A stretch of DNA of 64,000 bases. Origin: Halocafeteria seosinensis. Taxonomy: Eukaryota; Sar; Bigyra; Bicosoecida. The stretch spans positions 107,485 to 171,484 of the forward strand of contig LVLI01000204.1 of the NCBI GenBank assembly GCA_001687465.1. Reading direction: 5' to 3'. The position numbers and the translations under genes are program-made. Position 1 is the first letter of the stretch, and each line of letters starts with the position of its first letter. The notes beneath the pieces were generated by a model. The model saw only the letters and a list, made by a program, of their open reading frames with translations, was not told where the DNA came from and made no database searches. Of the stretch, positions 12,362-23,489 are shown one piece after another.

Positions 12362-13516
12362 ATGATTCCGAGTGTCTTACAATCCTTATGGGGTGCGTAT
12401 TATAGCCATAAAGCCGCCACAACGCTCTCTACGGCTGCCTTTTGTGGCGTCGATGCCATCTCCACAGTACGTATTATGCACTCACAAGCAATGTATATGG
12501 CCATTATCCCTGATCCGTGTGTGCAGATTCCATTGAGCGAGACGCAAAAGGCAGTAGTAGCCCTGGGAACGCTCTTGGGACCTTTCTTTCAGGAGGGAGG
12601 AGGAGGGGAATCACCCCCTTCAGGGGGAGGGGGAAGTAAGCGCCTGCATGTGTCGTTGTTGATGCTCACGCGGACACGGGAAGCTGGGGTTCTCCTTCGA
12701 GATGCGTTTAGAGATGTACTGGCGCATACGGTCCAGCTCCTGGAAGAGCGAAGTGCTGGATTCTTGGGCGAAGCTGCAGCAGCCTCAGGTACGAACCTGG
12801 GAGAGCTTCACCGTGAAGCAAATGAAATGGAGCGTCTAGCGTCACTCGTCAGAAAATGGAGGTGTGATTGCTTTATTGGAGGAGTGCCCATAGAAAATGA
12901 TCGACAGCGAATTGCGAGTGGAGGACACGATCCGGCCATGCAGCCTGCAGCAGGGGCATCGGACGGCAACAGTGGTGGAGGTAGCAAAATCGTGGTTGGA
13001 ACGCCGGGTCGTATATCTGACCTTGTATCTGAAGGAACACTGAATCTAAACTATGCTCGTTTGTTGGTTGTGGATGCGGCAGATGTGCTACTTAAGCCAG
13101 AGTTAGCGATGAAAGAGGTGCTCTATATAAAGGGTCAACTTCCTGTTCGGGGGCAAACACTCACATTCGCCACGGCGAACCGATGGAGATGGCCCAGATC
13201 AGCTATAGTGCCTACAGAAGGCTCTCAAGGAACTGCCGTGGGTGAGCCTGCCTTTCCAGCGTTTGGAGTATACGGAACGACGAACAAGCGTAGTACTATT
13301 CTAATCCCAGCGGATGCTCCGATCGCAAGAATCGCCCGCTTTCCCTCACTCTTTTACCAAGAACCCTCGTTTGTGACGCCTGTAGCAATCGACACATCCC
13401 TTGATTCATCAGAAGGAACACTACTACACGAAGAAGATGAAATGGTCACCCAAGAACATCCGCGGGCAGATAGAAAAGGAAATCGGTGGACATCAAGAAA
13501 GACTCCTCAACTTTGA
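12362..13516 (+). CDS. Degenerate DDX20/Gemin3-like DEAD-box protein
   Basis: This protein resembles the first RecA domain of DDX20/Gemin3, the helicase of the SMN complex for snRNP assembly. An in-frame 60-base intron is likely at 12467-12526 (GTACGT...GTGTGCAG); removing it brings the P-loop region into register. Recognisable are CFIGGVPIENDRQRI (DDX20 has a close match), VVGTPGRISDLV (motif Ib), VVDAADVLLK in place of DEAD, and TFAT in place of SAT. The P-loop position reads SETQKAVV rather than GxGKT. The second RecA domain is missing. A glycine-rich insert lies near residue 65. The end is uncertain: from about 13395 the +1 frame also stays open to a stop at 13553, and an ORF at 13611-13729 could be a last exon. 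It is either a non-ATPase relative or an old pseudogene with an open frame. Confidence 0.6.
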   Translation: MIPSVLQSLWGAYYSHKAATTLSTAAFCGVDAISTVRIMHSQAMYMAIIPDPCVQIPLSETQKAVVALGTLLGPFFQEGGGGESPPSGGGGSKRLHVSLLMLTRTREAGVLLRDAFRDVLAHTVQLLEERSAGFLGEAAAASGTNLGELHREANEMERLASLVRKWRCDCFIGGVPIENDRQRIASGGHDPAMQPAAGASDGNSGGGSKIVVGTPGRISDLVSEGTLNLNYARLLVVDAADVLLKPELAMKEVLYIKGQLPVRGQTLTFATANRWRWPRSAIVPTEGSQGTAVGEPAFPAFGVYGTTNKRSTILIPADAPIARIARFPSLFYQEPSFVTPVAIDTSLDSSEGTLLHEEDEMVTQEHPRADRKGNRWTSRKTPQL

Positions 13517-13959
13517 GGTTTTATCGAAATGGACCTATGTCACATGACGCAACAGTATCAGCACTAGACGTGAATTATTGACATGTAGGTTGCTGGAGCT
13601 CGTGATCCAGAGGCTTATCTTGGGCACCGGTGGTCCGTAAGGATGATGCAACGAGAGAGATACGGAGAGTCAAACAAAGAAGAGCCGTTTTAGCTCTAAG
13701 GAAAGCTGCTACCAGAACACTCGCATAAACCTGTCGCGCAAGTTCTTCCCGACGAAAAGGTCGCTGAGTGCGATCAATCTACACACAGCGGAAGTGACTA
13801 TGATTAATGCCTTGCTGAGTGTCGTTATTTTGAAGCATGTGGTTGGATAAGCAAGCAATAAAGGCTTATACGGTTGGTAGTCATCACCTCTGTCAGCACA
13901 TGTACGATGACTCGAACCACTGGAAGTATCACACTTCCAGCCCGAGGAGGTGTGTATTT
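13517..13959. other. Spacer with possible unassigned exon
   Basis: The only coding hint is a basic open stretch at about 13611-13729, preceded by a GATCCAG acceptor and ending in TAA. It may be the last exon of the helicase-like gene. No RNA gene or repeat was recognised. Confidence 0.25.
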
Positions 13960-16900
13960 TCAGGCATAGCGTCGTAGTAGTTCCTGCCAGAACTTATATG
14001 CATGTTGTACAACGTTCGCCTTGTTATCGTTTCCACTCGTGTTATGTTGCTGACCTGTAGCCTTAGTGCCATCAGCTTCAGCATTCGTATTGGACGACTC
14101 TGTTAATGTGTCGGATGACTCTGTCGTTAGCTGGTCTTGGATTTGTTTATCTGAGGAGGATAATGAGGATTGTTGCTTATCTACTTTACTTTTTGCCAGC
14201 TCCTCAATAGTATAGCCGTCATCATTTCGTATGTTTTTCACTTCAGGAATCGATTTTCGATGACGGACGATTGTCTGCAGCATTGTGAAAAATAGCTGGT
14301 AGTTCTCTTCAACCAGTGCTGCGTGAAGGGGAGTATTGCCATATTCATCCCGTATAGTCCATGCGGGCCAATGGCGGAGAATCGGTACAACGAGCCACGG
14401 GGCAGTGCGTTGGGCAAACGAAATGGTATTCATTTCACCCTTGTCAGGCTTATGCATGACTAAGCTTTCCAGATCTGCCGCGTGAGCCAAAATGGCTTCA
14501 CAACTTCGAACATGCTCCCTAATAACTGCGTTCCTTAAAGAAGGAGCCTCTTTTTCTATCGCTTCTCTCAGTCCTTCGCTTGACTCCTGGGTAATATGCT
14601 CCCGCTTGAAAACTAGTTCGCTCTGTAACTGGTCCTTTTTCTCGGACTCTATCTCGCTCATAATTTCGTGGACTTTCTCATGCCTTTCACTCAATTGCTC
14701 CACCAGGCCTACATGTAACTCATGCAATTTATCTTTGATATTCTTGAATTGTTCTCCAGCTACCTTGATCAATCGCTGGAGAGTTGACAACCTATTTTCA
14801 TCAAGGATGTCGGTGTCTACCGTGGCACCGGCTTGGCATAACCTCTCAACTGTGGCAGCGAAGAAGCCCTTTCCCAAGTCCCACTGGCGTTCAGAGGAGA
14901 GGAGATGTAGAAGCATTGTGTACCCTTTATTGTCCATATGTTTTGTGATTCCTGGGCATACATGCAATACAGAGTCTAGTAGCAGCAAGTGGTTAGCAGC
15001 CTTGGGATACTCCTCCAGAGCGAATAGCCATGGATCCCGTCCATGCTTGTCACGGCAGTTCATGATATCAGAGAGCTTTTCTTGCTCGTTCGTCCCTGTT
15101 AATAACGCTTTGGCAGCTGAACTGTCTGAACTCCAGACATCAGCGCATACATGATGCCCAATAGTAAGATCGTCATTTCCACCCTCTACATTCTTCGCAA
15201 AAAAATCAACATGAAGTGCTAATCCCATAAACGAATTCATCGTCATGCTGCCGCCTTTGAGGACGCGGTACAGCAGATTCTCTCCATTGTCATATCGCGC
15301 ATTTAAGTCGTAAGCTTTGGGATTATCATTCATTGTCACTAAGCAATGAAGTATAACCATAGAGTTGCAGCTATCGACAGCGGCCATTAAATCTTCTTGT
15401 GTCACTTCCACGCTACCGTCACAACTTGAGAACTGACCCTCAGGGAAAATGCTATCAAGGTATTCCGCTAGTTTGATTTTCTGAGCATGCGAAGCATGAT
15501 GCTTGTAATATAGTGACACCGTCCACCTTGCTCGTTCCTGCAGCAGCATTAGTTACAACTTCGTAACAAAGAGGAGCTCTAGCCCGGCTACAACGCTACG
15601 GCGTAAAGAAACAAAGGGAACGTCTCAGTTCGATAGCACAGTTATGAGCTCATCAAAATTGTTCAGATAGGAGCGAAAGAAAAATTAAATCATCATCGAC
15701 GTTTCCCCATTTTCCAGTTTGGTCCGAATAGCGTAACCAACAATCCCACTTACATTAATGGCTCCATATGCCGCAAATACTTTTAATATCTTCTCCATTT
15801 CGCCCTGAGTGTCTGTGCCGTCGATGGCTCTCAAAGCAGTGTTAATAAAGGGAGTAACGAAAAGTCGCGAACTTGCATGCGGATCAGCCCCTAAGCCTAC
15901 TAGAAGCTTAGCAACACTGCTATGTCTCACTCTGATCAAAGGAGAAGCCAGATTCTGCCAGTTCAAAAAGACACTGAATGGTCATGCAAATCAAGTGCGT
16001 TTGCAACGACGAGAACTAATACTCACATCGTCAAGATTGTTAGGCTCCGCTCGGTAATATAGTAACAGTTTGGATGCACGAAGGGCGTGCTCCTCATCTT
16101 TCTTAGTTACAGCGATATGCAATGGTGATTGAAGCAACTGCAGGAATGAATCAGTGGCGCTTCTACATTCTTGAGCAATAGCGTTCTTCCTTAACTAAGT
16201 TACGTACTCGCCCTTCCTGTGCATCCACCTGGGCACCTCCATCGAGCAACGCCTTGGCGATTTCAAACTCTCCTTTGCTGATTGCAAGAGTGAGAGGACT
16301 GTGGTGCAAACCTTTCTGCATGAGCCAGGGCGGCACCGGGATAGATGAGAGGGTAAGTGTCAATCCATGCGTCCGGAAGTAGGACTACTCACCTGTGGTT
16401 GATATATAATTTCGATGTCCGCACGAAATTGTCTCAAGAGCTGGACAAGTTCTAACCTGCCAAAATGAATTGCCAAATGTATCAGCGGACGACCGTCCCA
16501 TGGTTCTACCTTTGGAGATATCGCGTTAGGATCCAATCCGAGAAGTAAAGATGCTCGCAGTGCCCGAATGTCATTGGTGGCAATAGCCTGGCACGCCGAC
16601 AGAAGGTGGTGTTCGTAGTTCTGGGCCTGATTATTCCCGTTGTTGCTAGTAGTTGCGGCGGGATTCCGCGCTTCCTGAAGTGTTTCTACAGCGCTATTCG
16701 CTGGAGTCTTACGGCGTAAACGCTTCTCTTTGGAATTCTGTAGTTTCGCGTGGTATCGACTCTCGAGTTGAGCTCGCTGGTCTTGTTGCCCTTGAGCACT
16801 CTGTGTTTCTTTTCCATTGGCCGATTGAGTCGCCGCCTGCTGGGAGGGACTCATCGACGTCTTGGCATGCTGACCATTGGTCACTTGACCTCCATGGGAG

Positions 16901-16986
16901 GTGTGAGACGTGGTAGTGGTCGGATCCCCACTGACACCGTGTTCCGGCGGCGGCTGCGTCTTGGTCTGACGTTTACGCCGTCCCAT
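13960..16986 (-). CDS. Ankyrin-repeat protein
   Basis: This is a multi-exon ankyrin-repeat protein of unknown role. The first exon starts at the ATG at 16986 with a basic MGRRKRQTK and a Gln/Thr/Ser-rich low-complexity segment, then ankyrin-like helices such as GRPLIHLAIHFGRLELVQLL. Later exons carry SPLTLAISKGEFEIAKALLDGG and SVAKLLVGLGADPHASS. The exon holding AAYGAIN ends at a GTAAGT donor near 15753; the next acceptor is CTGCTGCAG at about 15541, making an intron of about 210 bases, long for this window. The last exon has degenerate repeats, a long charged coiled coil (bases about 14490-14760), a final repeat (NTPLHAALVEENYQLFF) and a polar Ser/Thr-rich tail. Exon joins in the middle are approximate. 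It is probably a protein-binding scaffold. Confidence 0.7.
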
Positions 16987-18164
16987 TCTTGCTCCCAGAA
17001 AAGCTGTGTACCACCCACCCTTCCAGATAATTAAAGAAAAACCCAACCAGAATGGGGAAAAATACGGTAGATGATCCAATATCAACACATACGCGAAAGA
17101 CACGTCAGTGACTGCAGGAATTCTCAAGAACACCCCCAATTTCCGGGCTCTCGGCCCGGAATCCGGGCCGAAGTTTGCCATGGTACTGTACTTGTAAATG
17201 TACATTCAATAACTACATTGTACAAGTACAGTACAACATTGTACAATGTACAACTGTACAACTGTTGTACTACTGTGTACACGTACAATGTAGAGGTTGG
17301 TCTTTCTGTGGCCGGAAAAAGTTGGCTTTCTCGGCACCAAACGACCACCGAGCTATATATAATAATTTCTCTAATTGGGTCGAATCTTGGGGAAGTCTTA
17401 CCGCATACCGCTCCTCGTTAAGAGGATGCGGTCAACTTCCCGGCCGGTGGGCTATCTGCCACACTTGTGTGTGTGTGTGTCTTACCGGTATGACACACGT
17501 GACGTAACAGAAGACAACAAGTCAGTCGCATGGCTCATGCTACTGGGGGAGAAATGGGATGTATAAATGGGCAAGAGGAGCCATGCAGCAGCTGAGCACT
17601 TCCCGTTAGGAATTTTAGCTCTTTCCTGCAGGAATTTTAGCGGGTAGTGCCTGCAGACTGCAGCACCCCCAGTTGAGTCGGCAGCTTTCCCCTAAAATTG
17701 TAATTTCAGTAGTTTTTCTAACAGTCCTGACGCTCACTCCATGGTTACGGCAAGACGACGAGATGTGGATTATTTTGTAGCCTCAAAATGGAGAGTAGTG
17801 CCTTGCGAGATTTTACGCTTCTGTACAAAGCAAGCAGCCGGTCTCACTTTGTGGTGACGCTTAAGGTACAAGCCGCAGCACAATGTTGGGTAATTGTTGA
17901 GGTTCGATTGTGAGGAAGAACATCCATTCTAAGTGCTTGTTTCTAGCCATGTAAACCTAAGTTAAGGATTCCTTAATGGGGGTAGACGAAGCCCTGGCCT
18001 ATTTGTACAACCTTTGAAGTATACATGCATACAGTAGTTGAAGTTCCAAGGGACCGCAAACGTTTTCGTGTTGTCTGTTAAATACACTGTACCTTTCAGG
18101 GGGTATTGGTAATATGCAACAAGAGTATAGTTTCAACTGAAAGATATCAAATCAGTATGGAAGA
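16987..18164. other. Gene-poor spacer with TGTAC-rich block
   Basis: This is the region between the divergent ankyrin and kinase genes. Bases 17180-17295 are a dense block of overlapping TTGTACAA/GTACAATGTAC palindromic units, just upstream of the ankyrin gene start. Bases 17402-17434 hold a short inverted repeat (ACCGC...GCGGT), and 17466-17479 a short GT run. No tRNA, snRNA or convincing exon was found. Confidence 0.5.
17180..17295. repeat. TGTACAA palindrome cluster
   Basis: Overlapping copies of TGTAC/GTACA, often as TTGTACAA or GTACAATGTAC, fill about 115 bases upstream of the ankyrin gene. The units are palindromic and could bind a dimeric regulator or form hairpins. Similar isolated motifs occur near 18003, 45705, 50160, 50285 and 63800. 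Confidence 0.6.
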
Positions 18165-20653
18165 ATGAAATTTACATTTTACTGCTGTTTATGGCTTGTT
18201 ATCGTGGAATCAACGAGGTTCACAACATGTCAAGACTCTCAACAAACAGTGTCTTTTCATCGTACTTTCTCTGGAAGTTCAAATGGAGGCCAAGACAACG
18301 GGAACGATTCAGTGCTTCATCGATTCCTGAGAAAGTTGGATAAACCTCTGCAACACAATCAGTCAAGGGACAAGGTGCAGCAACTATCCACTTCAACTCC
18401 AGAAGGGGGAAATGACGATATTCGCTTTGAATTCGGCCCAGCTTCACTGTCCGAAGGCGCAGCAGGCCGCTTAGAACTTGCAACAAAAATCTACTCTCAG
18501 AAAGACAAAGCTCTCGTGGACTTATCTGCGTTGCATGAACGCGAAGCTCGTCAACGGCAACACGCATCGTGGTTGTGGGACGAGTGTCGACCGTATCCCG
18601 GTCACTGCAAGGAACTCTTAAATGTTGTTCCACGGAGACGGGAATTGCTGGACAGTATTAATCTTGAACCCGGTACTACGGTTGAAAGCTCGACGGCACA
18701 GTACGTCTTGGTCCATAAAATGACACCGGAGGATGGACTTTCGACTTCGTTGCTCCCCTGCCCTCCTACCTCTGAGCAAGAAGACAGGAGAGACAAATCT
18801 TTGACTTGGTATGGTATTCACCATCGAGAGCAAGCAAAAGCATTGATCAAGGCATACACCCAGGATAAGAGTATCTTATGGCCGTCTTATTCGGAACCAT
18901 TGGTTTTAGCCGGTTCAGATCAGAAGTCTCCGGCCATTCGAACTCCTTTACGATATCTGGTTCACCCCGCGTTCGACAATTCTTTATATGTTCCTGTCAT
19001 CCCTATCGCAGAGACCGAGGGGCGCAGGGCGAAAGGAGGAGCACGGACATATCGCTCCGATACTGACGAGAATTATGTTCATCCAGACGGCACAGAGCGT
19101 GATCACGACTATGTTCTCCGCGGTCAAATCGGAAGAGGGGGCCAAGGGGAAGTGTGGCGTGCTGTCAAAGTAACAGAAGAAACTACAGACTCTACTCCAG
19201 GAACGACTAACCAGCGGTTTATTCTCAAGCGTGTTTTCTCTTATCGAGGCCGACGTGTGGTGGAGAGTGGATGGCGAGAGGTCTATTTTGGGGAGCTCTT
19301 GAAGCACCACAAACAAGTATCCACTCTGGTTGAATACTTCACCGTAACACGTCATGTCGATTCTAGGAGTAAATTTGATGAGGATCGCATCCCAGTAACG
19401 GAGCTTTGGTTAGTGTTTGAGGACGAAGGATCAAGTCTGCATAGGTTTTTATACGATCCTAATGCCAACATGCATGAGACAGAGGCCGACACTACCTCAG
19501 GTGTCTCGGAAGAGTCTGAAGAAGAAAGTTTAATACTACGATCGAAAAGCGACATCGATTCAGAATGTCGTAAACTGATAGGTTCAAGTATGAACTTTGA
19601 AGAAACTCCTGACTCGTGTCGACACCTCATCCAGCAATACAAAGCAACCTTGCCGAGCACCAGCCGGTTCGGAGAGTCACGAAACAAAACACCTGGGACA
19701 GAACAGCATAAAACATCCTACGATCAACCACTTACTGCTTCGCTGTTTTGGCAAGAACTGCGGCTGGATCCACGTGGTGGTGAAGTCTTTCGAGACTTAT
19801 TCACTCAGCTCCTACAGGCTTTGGCTCAGATTCATCGAACTGGAGTAGTGCATCGGGATATAAAGCCTGCGAATATTGCACTTAACACTGATGTACATCC
19901 TCCGCTTTTGAAGCTGCTTGATTTTGGTTCCGCGCTTCATAATACTGTGATTGATTATCTCTACCATGATCCTCCCTCTCAAAACGACGAGACTCTTGCT
20001 TACTCTCCTCCAGAAGTACTGATAGACCAAACTTGTGCATATTACAAGCAGGACCCACAGACGTATGACATGTGGAGTGCCGGAGTTGTTGTCTTAGAAT
20101 TACTTTTTGCAACTCAGCCGCATGAACTTTTTCAAGTGGACTCACGGGAAGAACAAATCATCCGTCATGCAATGAAAGGAGCAGAAAGCAGAGAAATTCG
20201 CAAATCCATCTTGGCCGCTGGCTTTAGACAGTTCTGTATCTTCCCGCCCACCACTTCGTTTGCAAGCGGGGCAGCGCACAACCGAAGCTTTGAAAATACG
20301 TTTTGGAAAATGCACCAATACAGGCATAAAAGCGGGAGCAAACTATGCACAGATGACACTCTACAGTCGTTTAGAAAGGCTTTAAGAAGGTATAACGCAG
20401 AAAACTTGAAAAACCAAGGACTCTCGATAAATGGTGTTGACCGTATCCATGATGCCGTCCGAGAGCTTGGCGAAAAAGGAGAAGTAAGTGTCGCTAAGCC
20501 AAGGCATTGTGCAGTGCAGACTTGTTGTTTTGTACTCATATATTGTGGACGTTATTTTTTCAGGAGATATTGTACGGAATGCTCCGATGGGATCCTTCCG
20601 AACGGATCTCTGCTGGAGTGGCTATGCAAATTTTGTCTGGCGATGTTGACTAA
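18165..20653 (+). CDS. Protein kinase with N-terminal signal peptide
   Basis: This is a Ser/Thr-type protein kinase of 802 residues. Exons are 18165-20483 and 20564-20653. Residues 1-22 form a hydrophobic signal peptide ending near TTCQD, so the protein probably enters the ER; a plastid or other organelle route is possible. About 290 residues with no recognised domain follow. The kinase domain starts near residue 305 with the glycine loop GRGGQGEVW and the lysine in FILKRVF. A Ser/Glu-rich insert of about 100 residues splits the lobes. The catalytic loop VVHRDIKPANIAL, DFG (LLDFGSAL) and a YSPPEVL variant of APE are present, so it should be active. The spliced last exon supplies the closing helix LRWDPSERISAG. 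The overall form resembles plant and algal organelle-associated kinases of unclear role. Confidence 0.8.
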
Positions 20654-22060
20654 ACATCGTCTTCGCAGACAACGGGAGGCATACCACATGGGGCCATTTA
20701 CTTTGCCATTCCTGTATCAATCTATAGGAACTTTGATAAATGAACCTATTCACCGGATATCTGGATCTTCAAGAGTTGCTTAAGAACATTTATCCCCGGA
20801 ATAAAGTATACCTCTTGATCATCCGGAGCAAAAATCGATTTGAATTATTCATTTGTATCCAACCAACAATATCATCACGCGTACCGTAATACAACTTGAG
20901 TAATTCACTCACTTCGTCTAAATTTGCGGACAAATTATTTACGATAGACTCTTTACAACTGTTAGTAATCTTTTGCTTTAGTAGGTTTTCCATTATACTG
21001 TAAGATCCATATATTTGCCATTTCTTTATTCTACTACCAGTAGTGGTATTTGTAAACGGCACGAGAATTAGAAATTTCTATATTGAGCATAAAAAGGAAC
21101 TAAAAGAGCTATACTTTGACGAGGCAAACCTATTCACTTACCTATTTTGAAACGCTTAAGGATAAGAAACTGAATGTTTCAAGGAAGGCAATGGATGAGT
21201 CGTAAAAGAACAGTATATTCACCGAGTCTCTGCCGAACTCAACGAAAGGTAGTGAACCCTTTAACGTAATGGTTATGAACCTATCAAGTTTAGAAGATTC
21301 TATGTTTTAGTTCTAATGGATGCATTTACGAGAATAGCATCCATACGGTATGGAGAAAACCTTAGAAACACATCTCCTACGGTATATGCGCCCTCTACTT
21401 CCACACGACAAACGTAGCCAAGAAACATGCGAGGTTGAAGAATGCGGGAAAACTACGCTGGTATGTATTAGCATTGCTCCTATCAGAAGACGTGTAGGCT
21501 ACACTTGTACTAGCAGAAAGTTCCCTGTCCTGTCCGTGCAGTCGGTATCGGCAAAATATTCAAGCTACCAACTACCCGACGATCCAACGATCCAACTCGA
21601 AGCCGATAACGCAGCATGCATCAGTAAGTACTCTCCAAGAATGATATACTTTCCAACTCCGGCAAACAGCCAACCCAATCTTCGACGACACATTCTCCGG
21701 TGCAAGAAGCTGCCACTAGTCTGCTAGGGCGCCCATATACAGCGGGACCACACATACGAAGACTCGTGGATCTGATCTGTACCCCCGGTAGCCAGAAAAT
21801 TTTCGGTACAGAATTCAACATAAACACATCGACCTACGGTTCACCTAGTCCCCAAACTGTGTTCACATTCCAAATTGAGAATATATTACCATTGGAACAC
21901 TCTTTTCCACGAAGGACTGTAGTTCTTCCGTACTTCGAGGTGAAGTTATGTTCAACTTTGGCGGAAAGTGACTGCCAGTGGGCAGTTGAGCCAGTTCAAC
22001 AAGCATTTGTTTTGTTTGTCCACTATTGTATTCTAAATCAAAGATTTTAACATAGCGAAG
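20654..22060. other. Spacer with duplicated exon fragment and a doubtful gene
   Basis: Just after the kinase stop, bases 20741-20800 align well to the last exon of the downstream ankyrin gene (22681-22740), including a shared TTCAAGAGTT core, and look like a decayed partial copy. Two short + strand open frames at 21350-21727 and 21700-22050 could be joined by introns (donors GTATGT at 21461 and GTAAGT at 21624), but their composition does not clearly look coding and no family was recognised. Confidence 0.3.
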
Positions 22061-22853
22061 ATGGGCAACTTCAATGGAACACCACAGGGACCAGGTAGCG
22101 GACCAGGTGGACGGCATCCGCCGCCCGACCCCACACGCTTGTACGTATGTGCCAACCGCAAGGTGACACTGCACGAGGTGGAGGAGGCCGCAATACTTTT
22201 GCCACGTGCCCTAAATGGCACCTTTCATCTAGAAAAAGAAGACCCGATCAGTGCCAGCCTTAAGGCTCTGCAACGAAGATACGGAAGTCGACTCAATACT
22301 ACTTTTTCTCTATGTTTGGGAGGCAGAGTGTATTCTCCTCTCTCATACGCTGTTGTAATGAATCGCCCCAACGTGGTGAAATATCTCATTGAGGAGTGCG
22401 GAGCTGACGTCAACGACAGACCTCCTGGGGTAAGTTGCTGTATAAAGATGTCTATTTTGGCACAAAATGGTGGTATTTGCTCCCTGCAGGATGATGTTAC
22501 GCCGTTAATGGAAGCAGTATTGACACCATTCGGAGGACCTCGTTACAAAATTATCAAAATACTCGTTGAGGAGTATGATGCAGACGTAACAATCGGCTAC
22601 GAAGTAAGTCGTAGGTGGCGGTGTTCAAGTACTCACACAAGAGGTCATCGGTCGACGCTCTTTCTGTGTAACCCAGAGAATGATGAAGCGATTGCACCGA
22701 CTTCCTGATTTTCAAGAGTTACTCAAGAAGCATTTGCCCCCACGATGTACGGAAGAAAGTATCCATAGTCCACCTCTGCCCGATCCCTCACAGCAATTGC
22801 AATATAGGCGTCATACAATCCCATGGGTAGCAAACCAAGAACTAGATTATTGA
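22061..22853 (+). CDS. Small ankyrin-repeat protein
   Basis: This is a 219-residue protein with about two ankyrin repeats. Exons are 22061-22429, 22490-22603 and 22677-22853; all junctions keep frame with GTAAGT donors. The N-terminus is Gly/Pro-rich. Repeats are seen in SPLSYAVVMNRPNVVKYLIE followed by GADVNDRP, and in VTPLMEAVLTPF followed by IIKILVEEYDADV, the usual TPL..A and ADV spacing. The third exon encodes a basic tail (MMKRLHRLPDFQELLKKHLP), of which a degenerate copy lies downstream of the neighbouring kinase. It is probably a binding protein; partner unknown. Confidence 0.65.
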
Positions 22854-23489
22854 GTCATCTCAGTCTTGGGCTGAGCCTGCAACAGCGGTACTTTTTCAAA
22901 TCGGGGGGACACTACGTTGCGTCATTCGAGTGAACGGTTACGAGCGGTGGCTCAGCAATTTACTAAGCATTCCTAGAAGAGTTCATCGTACAAAACAGTA
23001 GTTGTGCTTTTCCTGCTTTTCAGAATCGGAGTGACGGATTTCGTGATTAGTTGGAATTCACCACCGACTGATTTGCTCAAGAAGTGATACATGTATTCGC
23101 ATAGTTTCTACTTGGATTTTAGGCAAAAGACATGCAAATGTCATCACCCATGTAACTTATGTAGCCCACTAAGTCCTGTTTCCTCACTCCCCATGAGTTC
23201 TGCCGGCAGAAGTTTCAAAGTTTGCTGTCAATGACCAGAGCGAGACCCTTACAGCGAGTTGAGTGCGTACACGCCGCTGGAAGAGGAAACTTCTACCATA
23301 TGGTACTGGACCACCAAACACCATCGCATTGGCACCTACGTCATGTACCATGGTACTACGTGAAGATTGAGTGATCTTCACAACTTCGGTGTCAGCGTTT
23401 GGTTCCCTTGAGTAGGAAGGTTGTGGTTGTTTGTATTGCTGTATGTATAGCTAATTTGATAGGATAGAGTATATAGAATAGTACGCAAG
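22854..23489. other. Spacer without recognised content
   Basis: No open frame with coding character, repeat or RNA gene was recognised. It presumably holds the promoter of the downstream IF2 gene. Confidence 0.4.

Noticed and set aside
15685-15966. Separate short gene ending in TSMMI
   Set aside because: A GTAAGT donor inside it joins it to the next ankyrin exon, so it is an exon reading into an intron.
17402-17434. Hairpin considered as a tRNA
   Set aside because: No cloverleaf with conserved D and T loop bases could be built; no tRNA was found anywhere in the window by eye.
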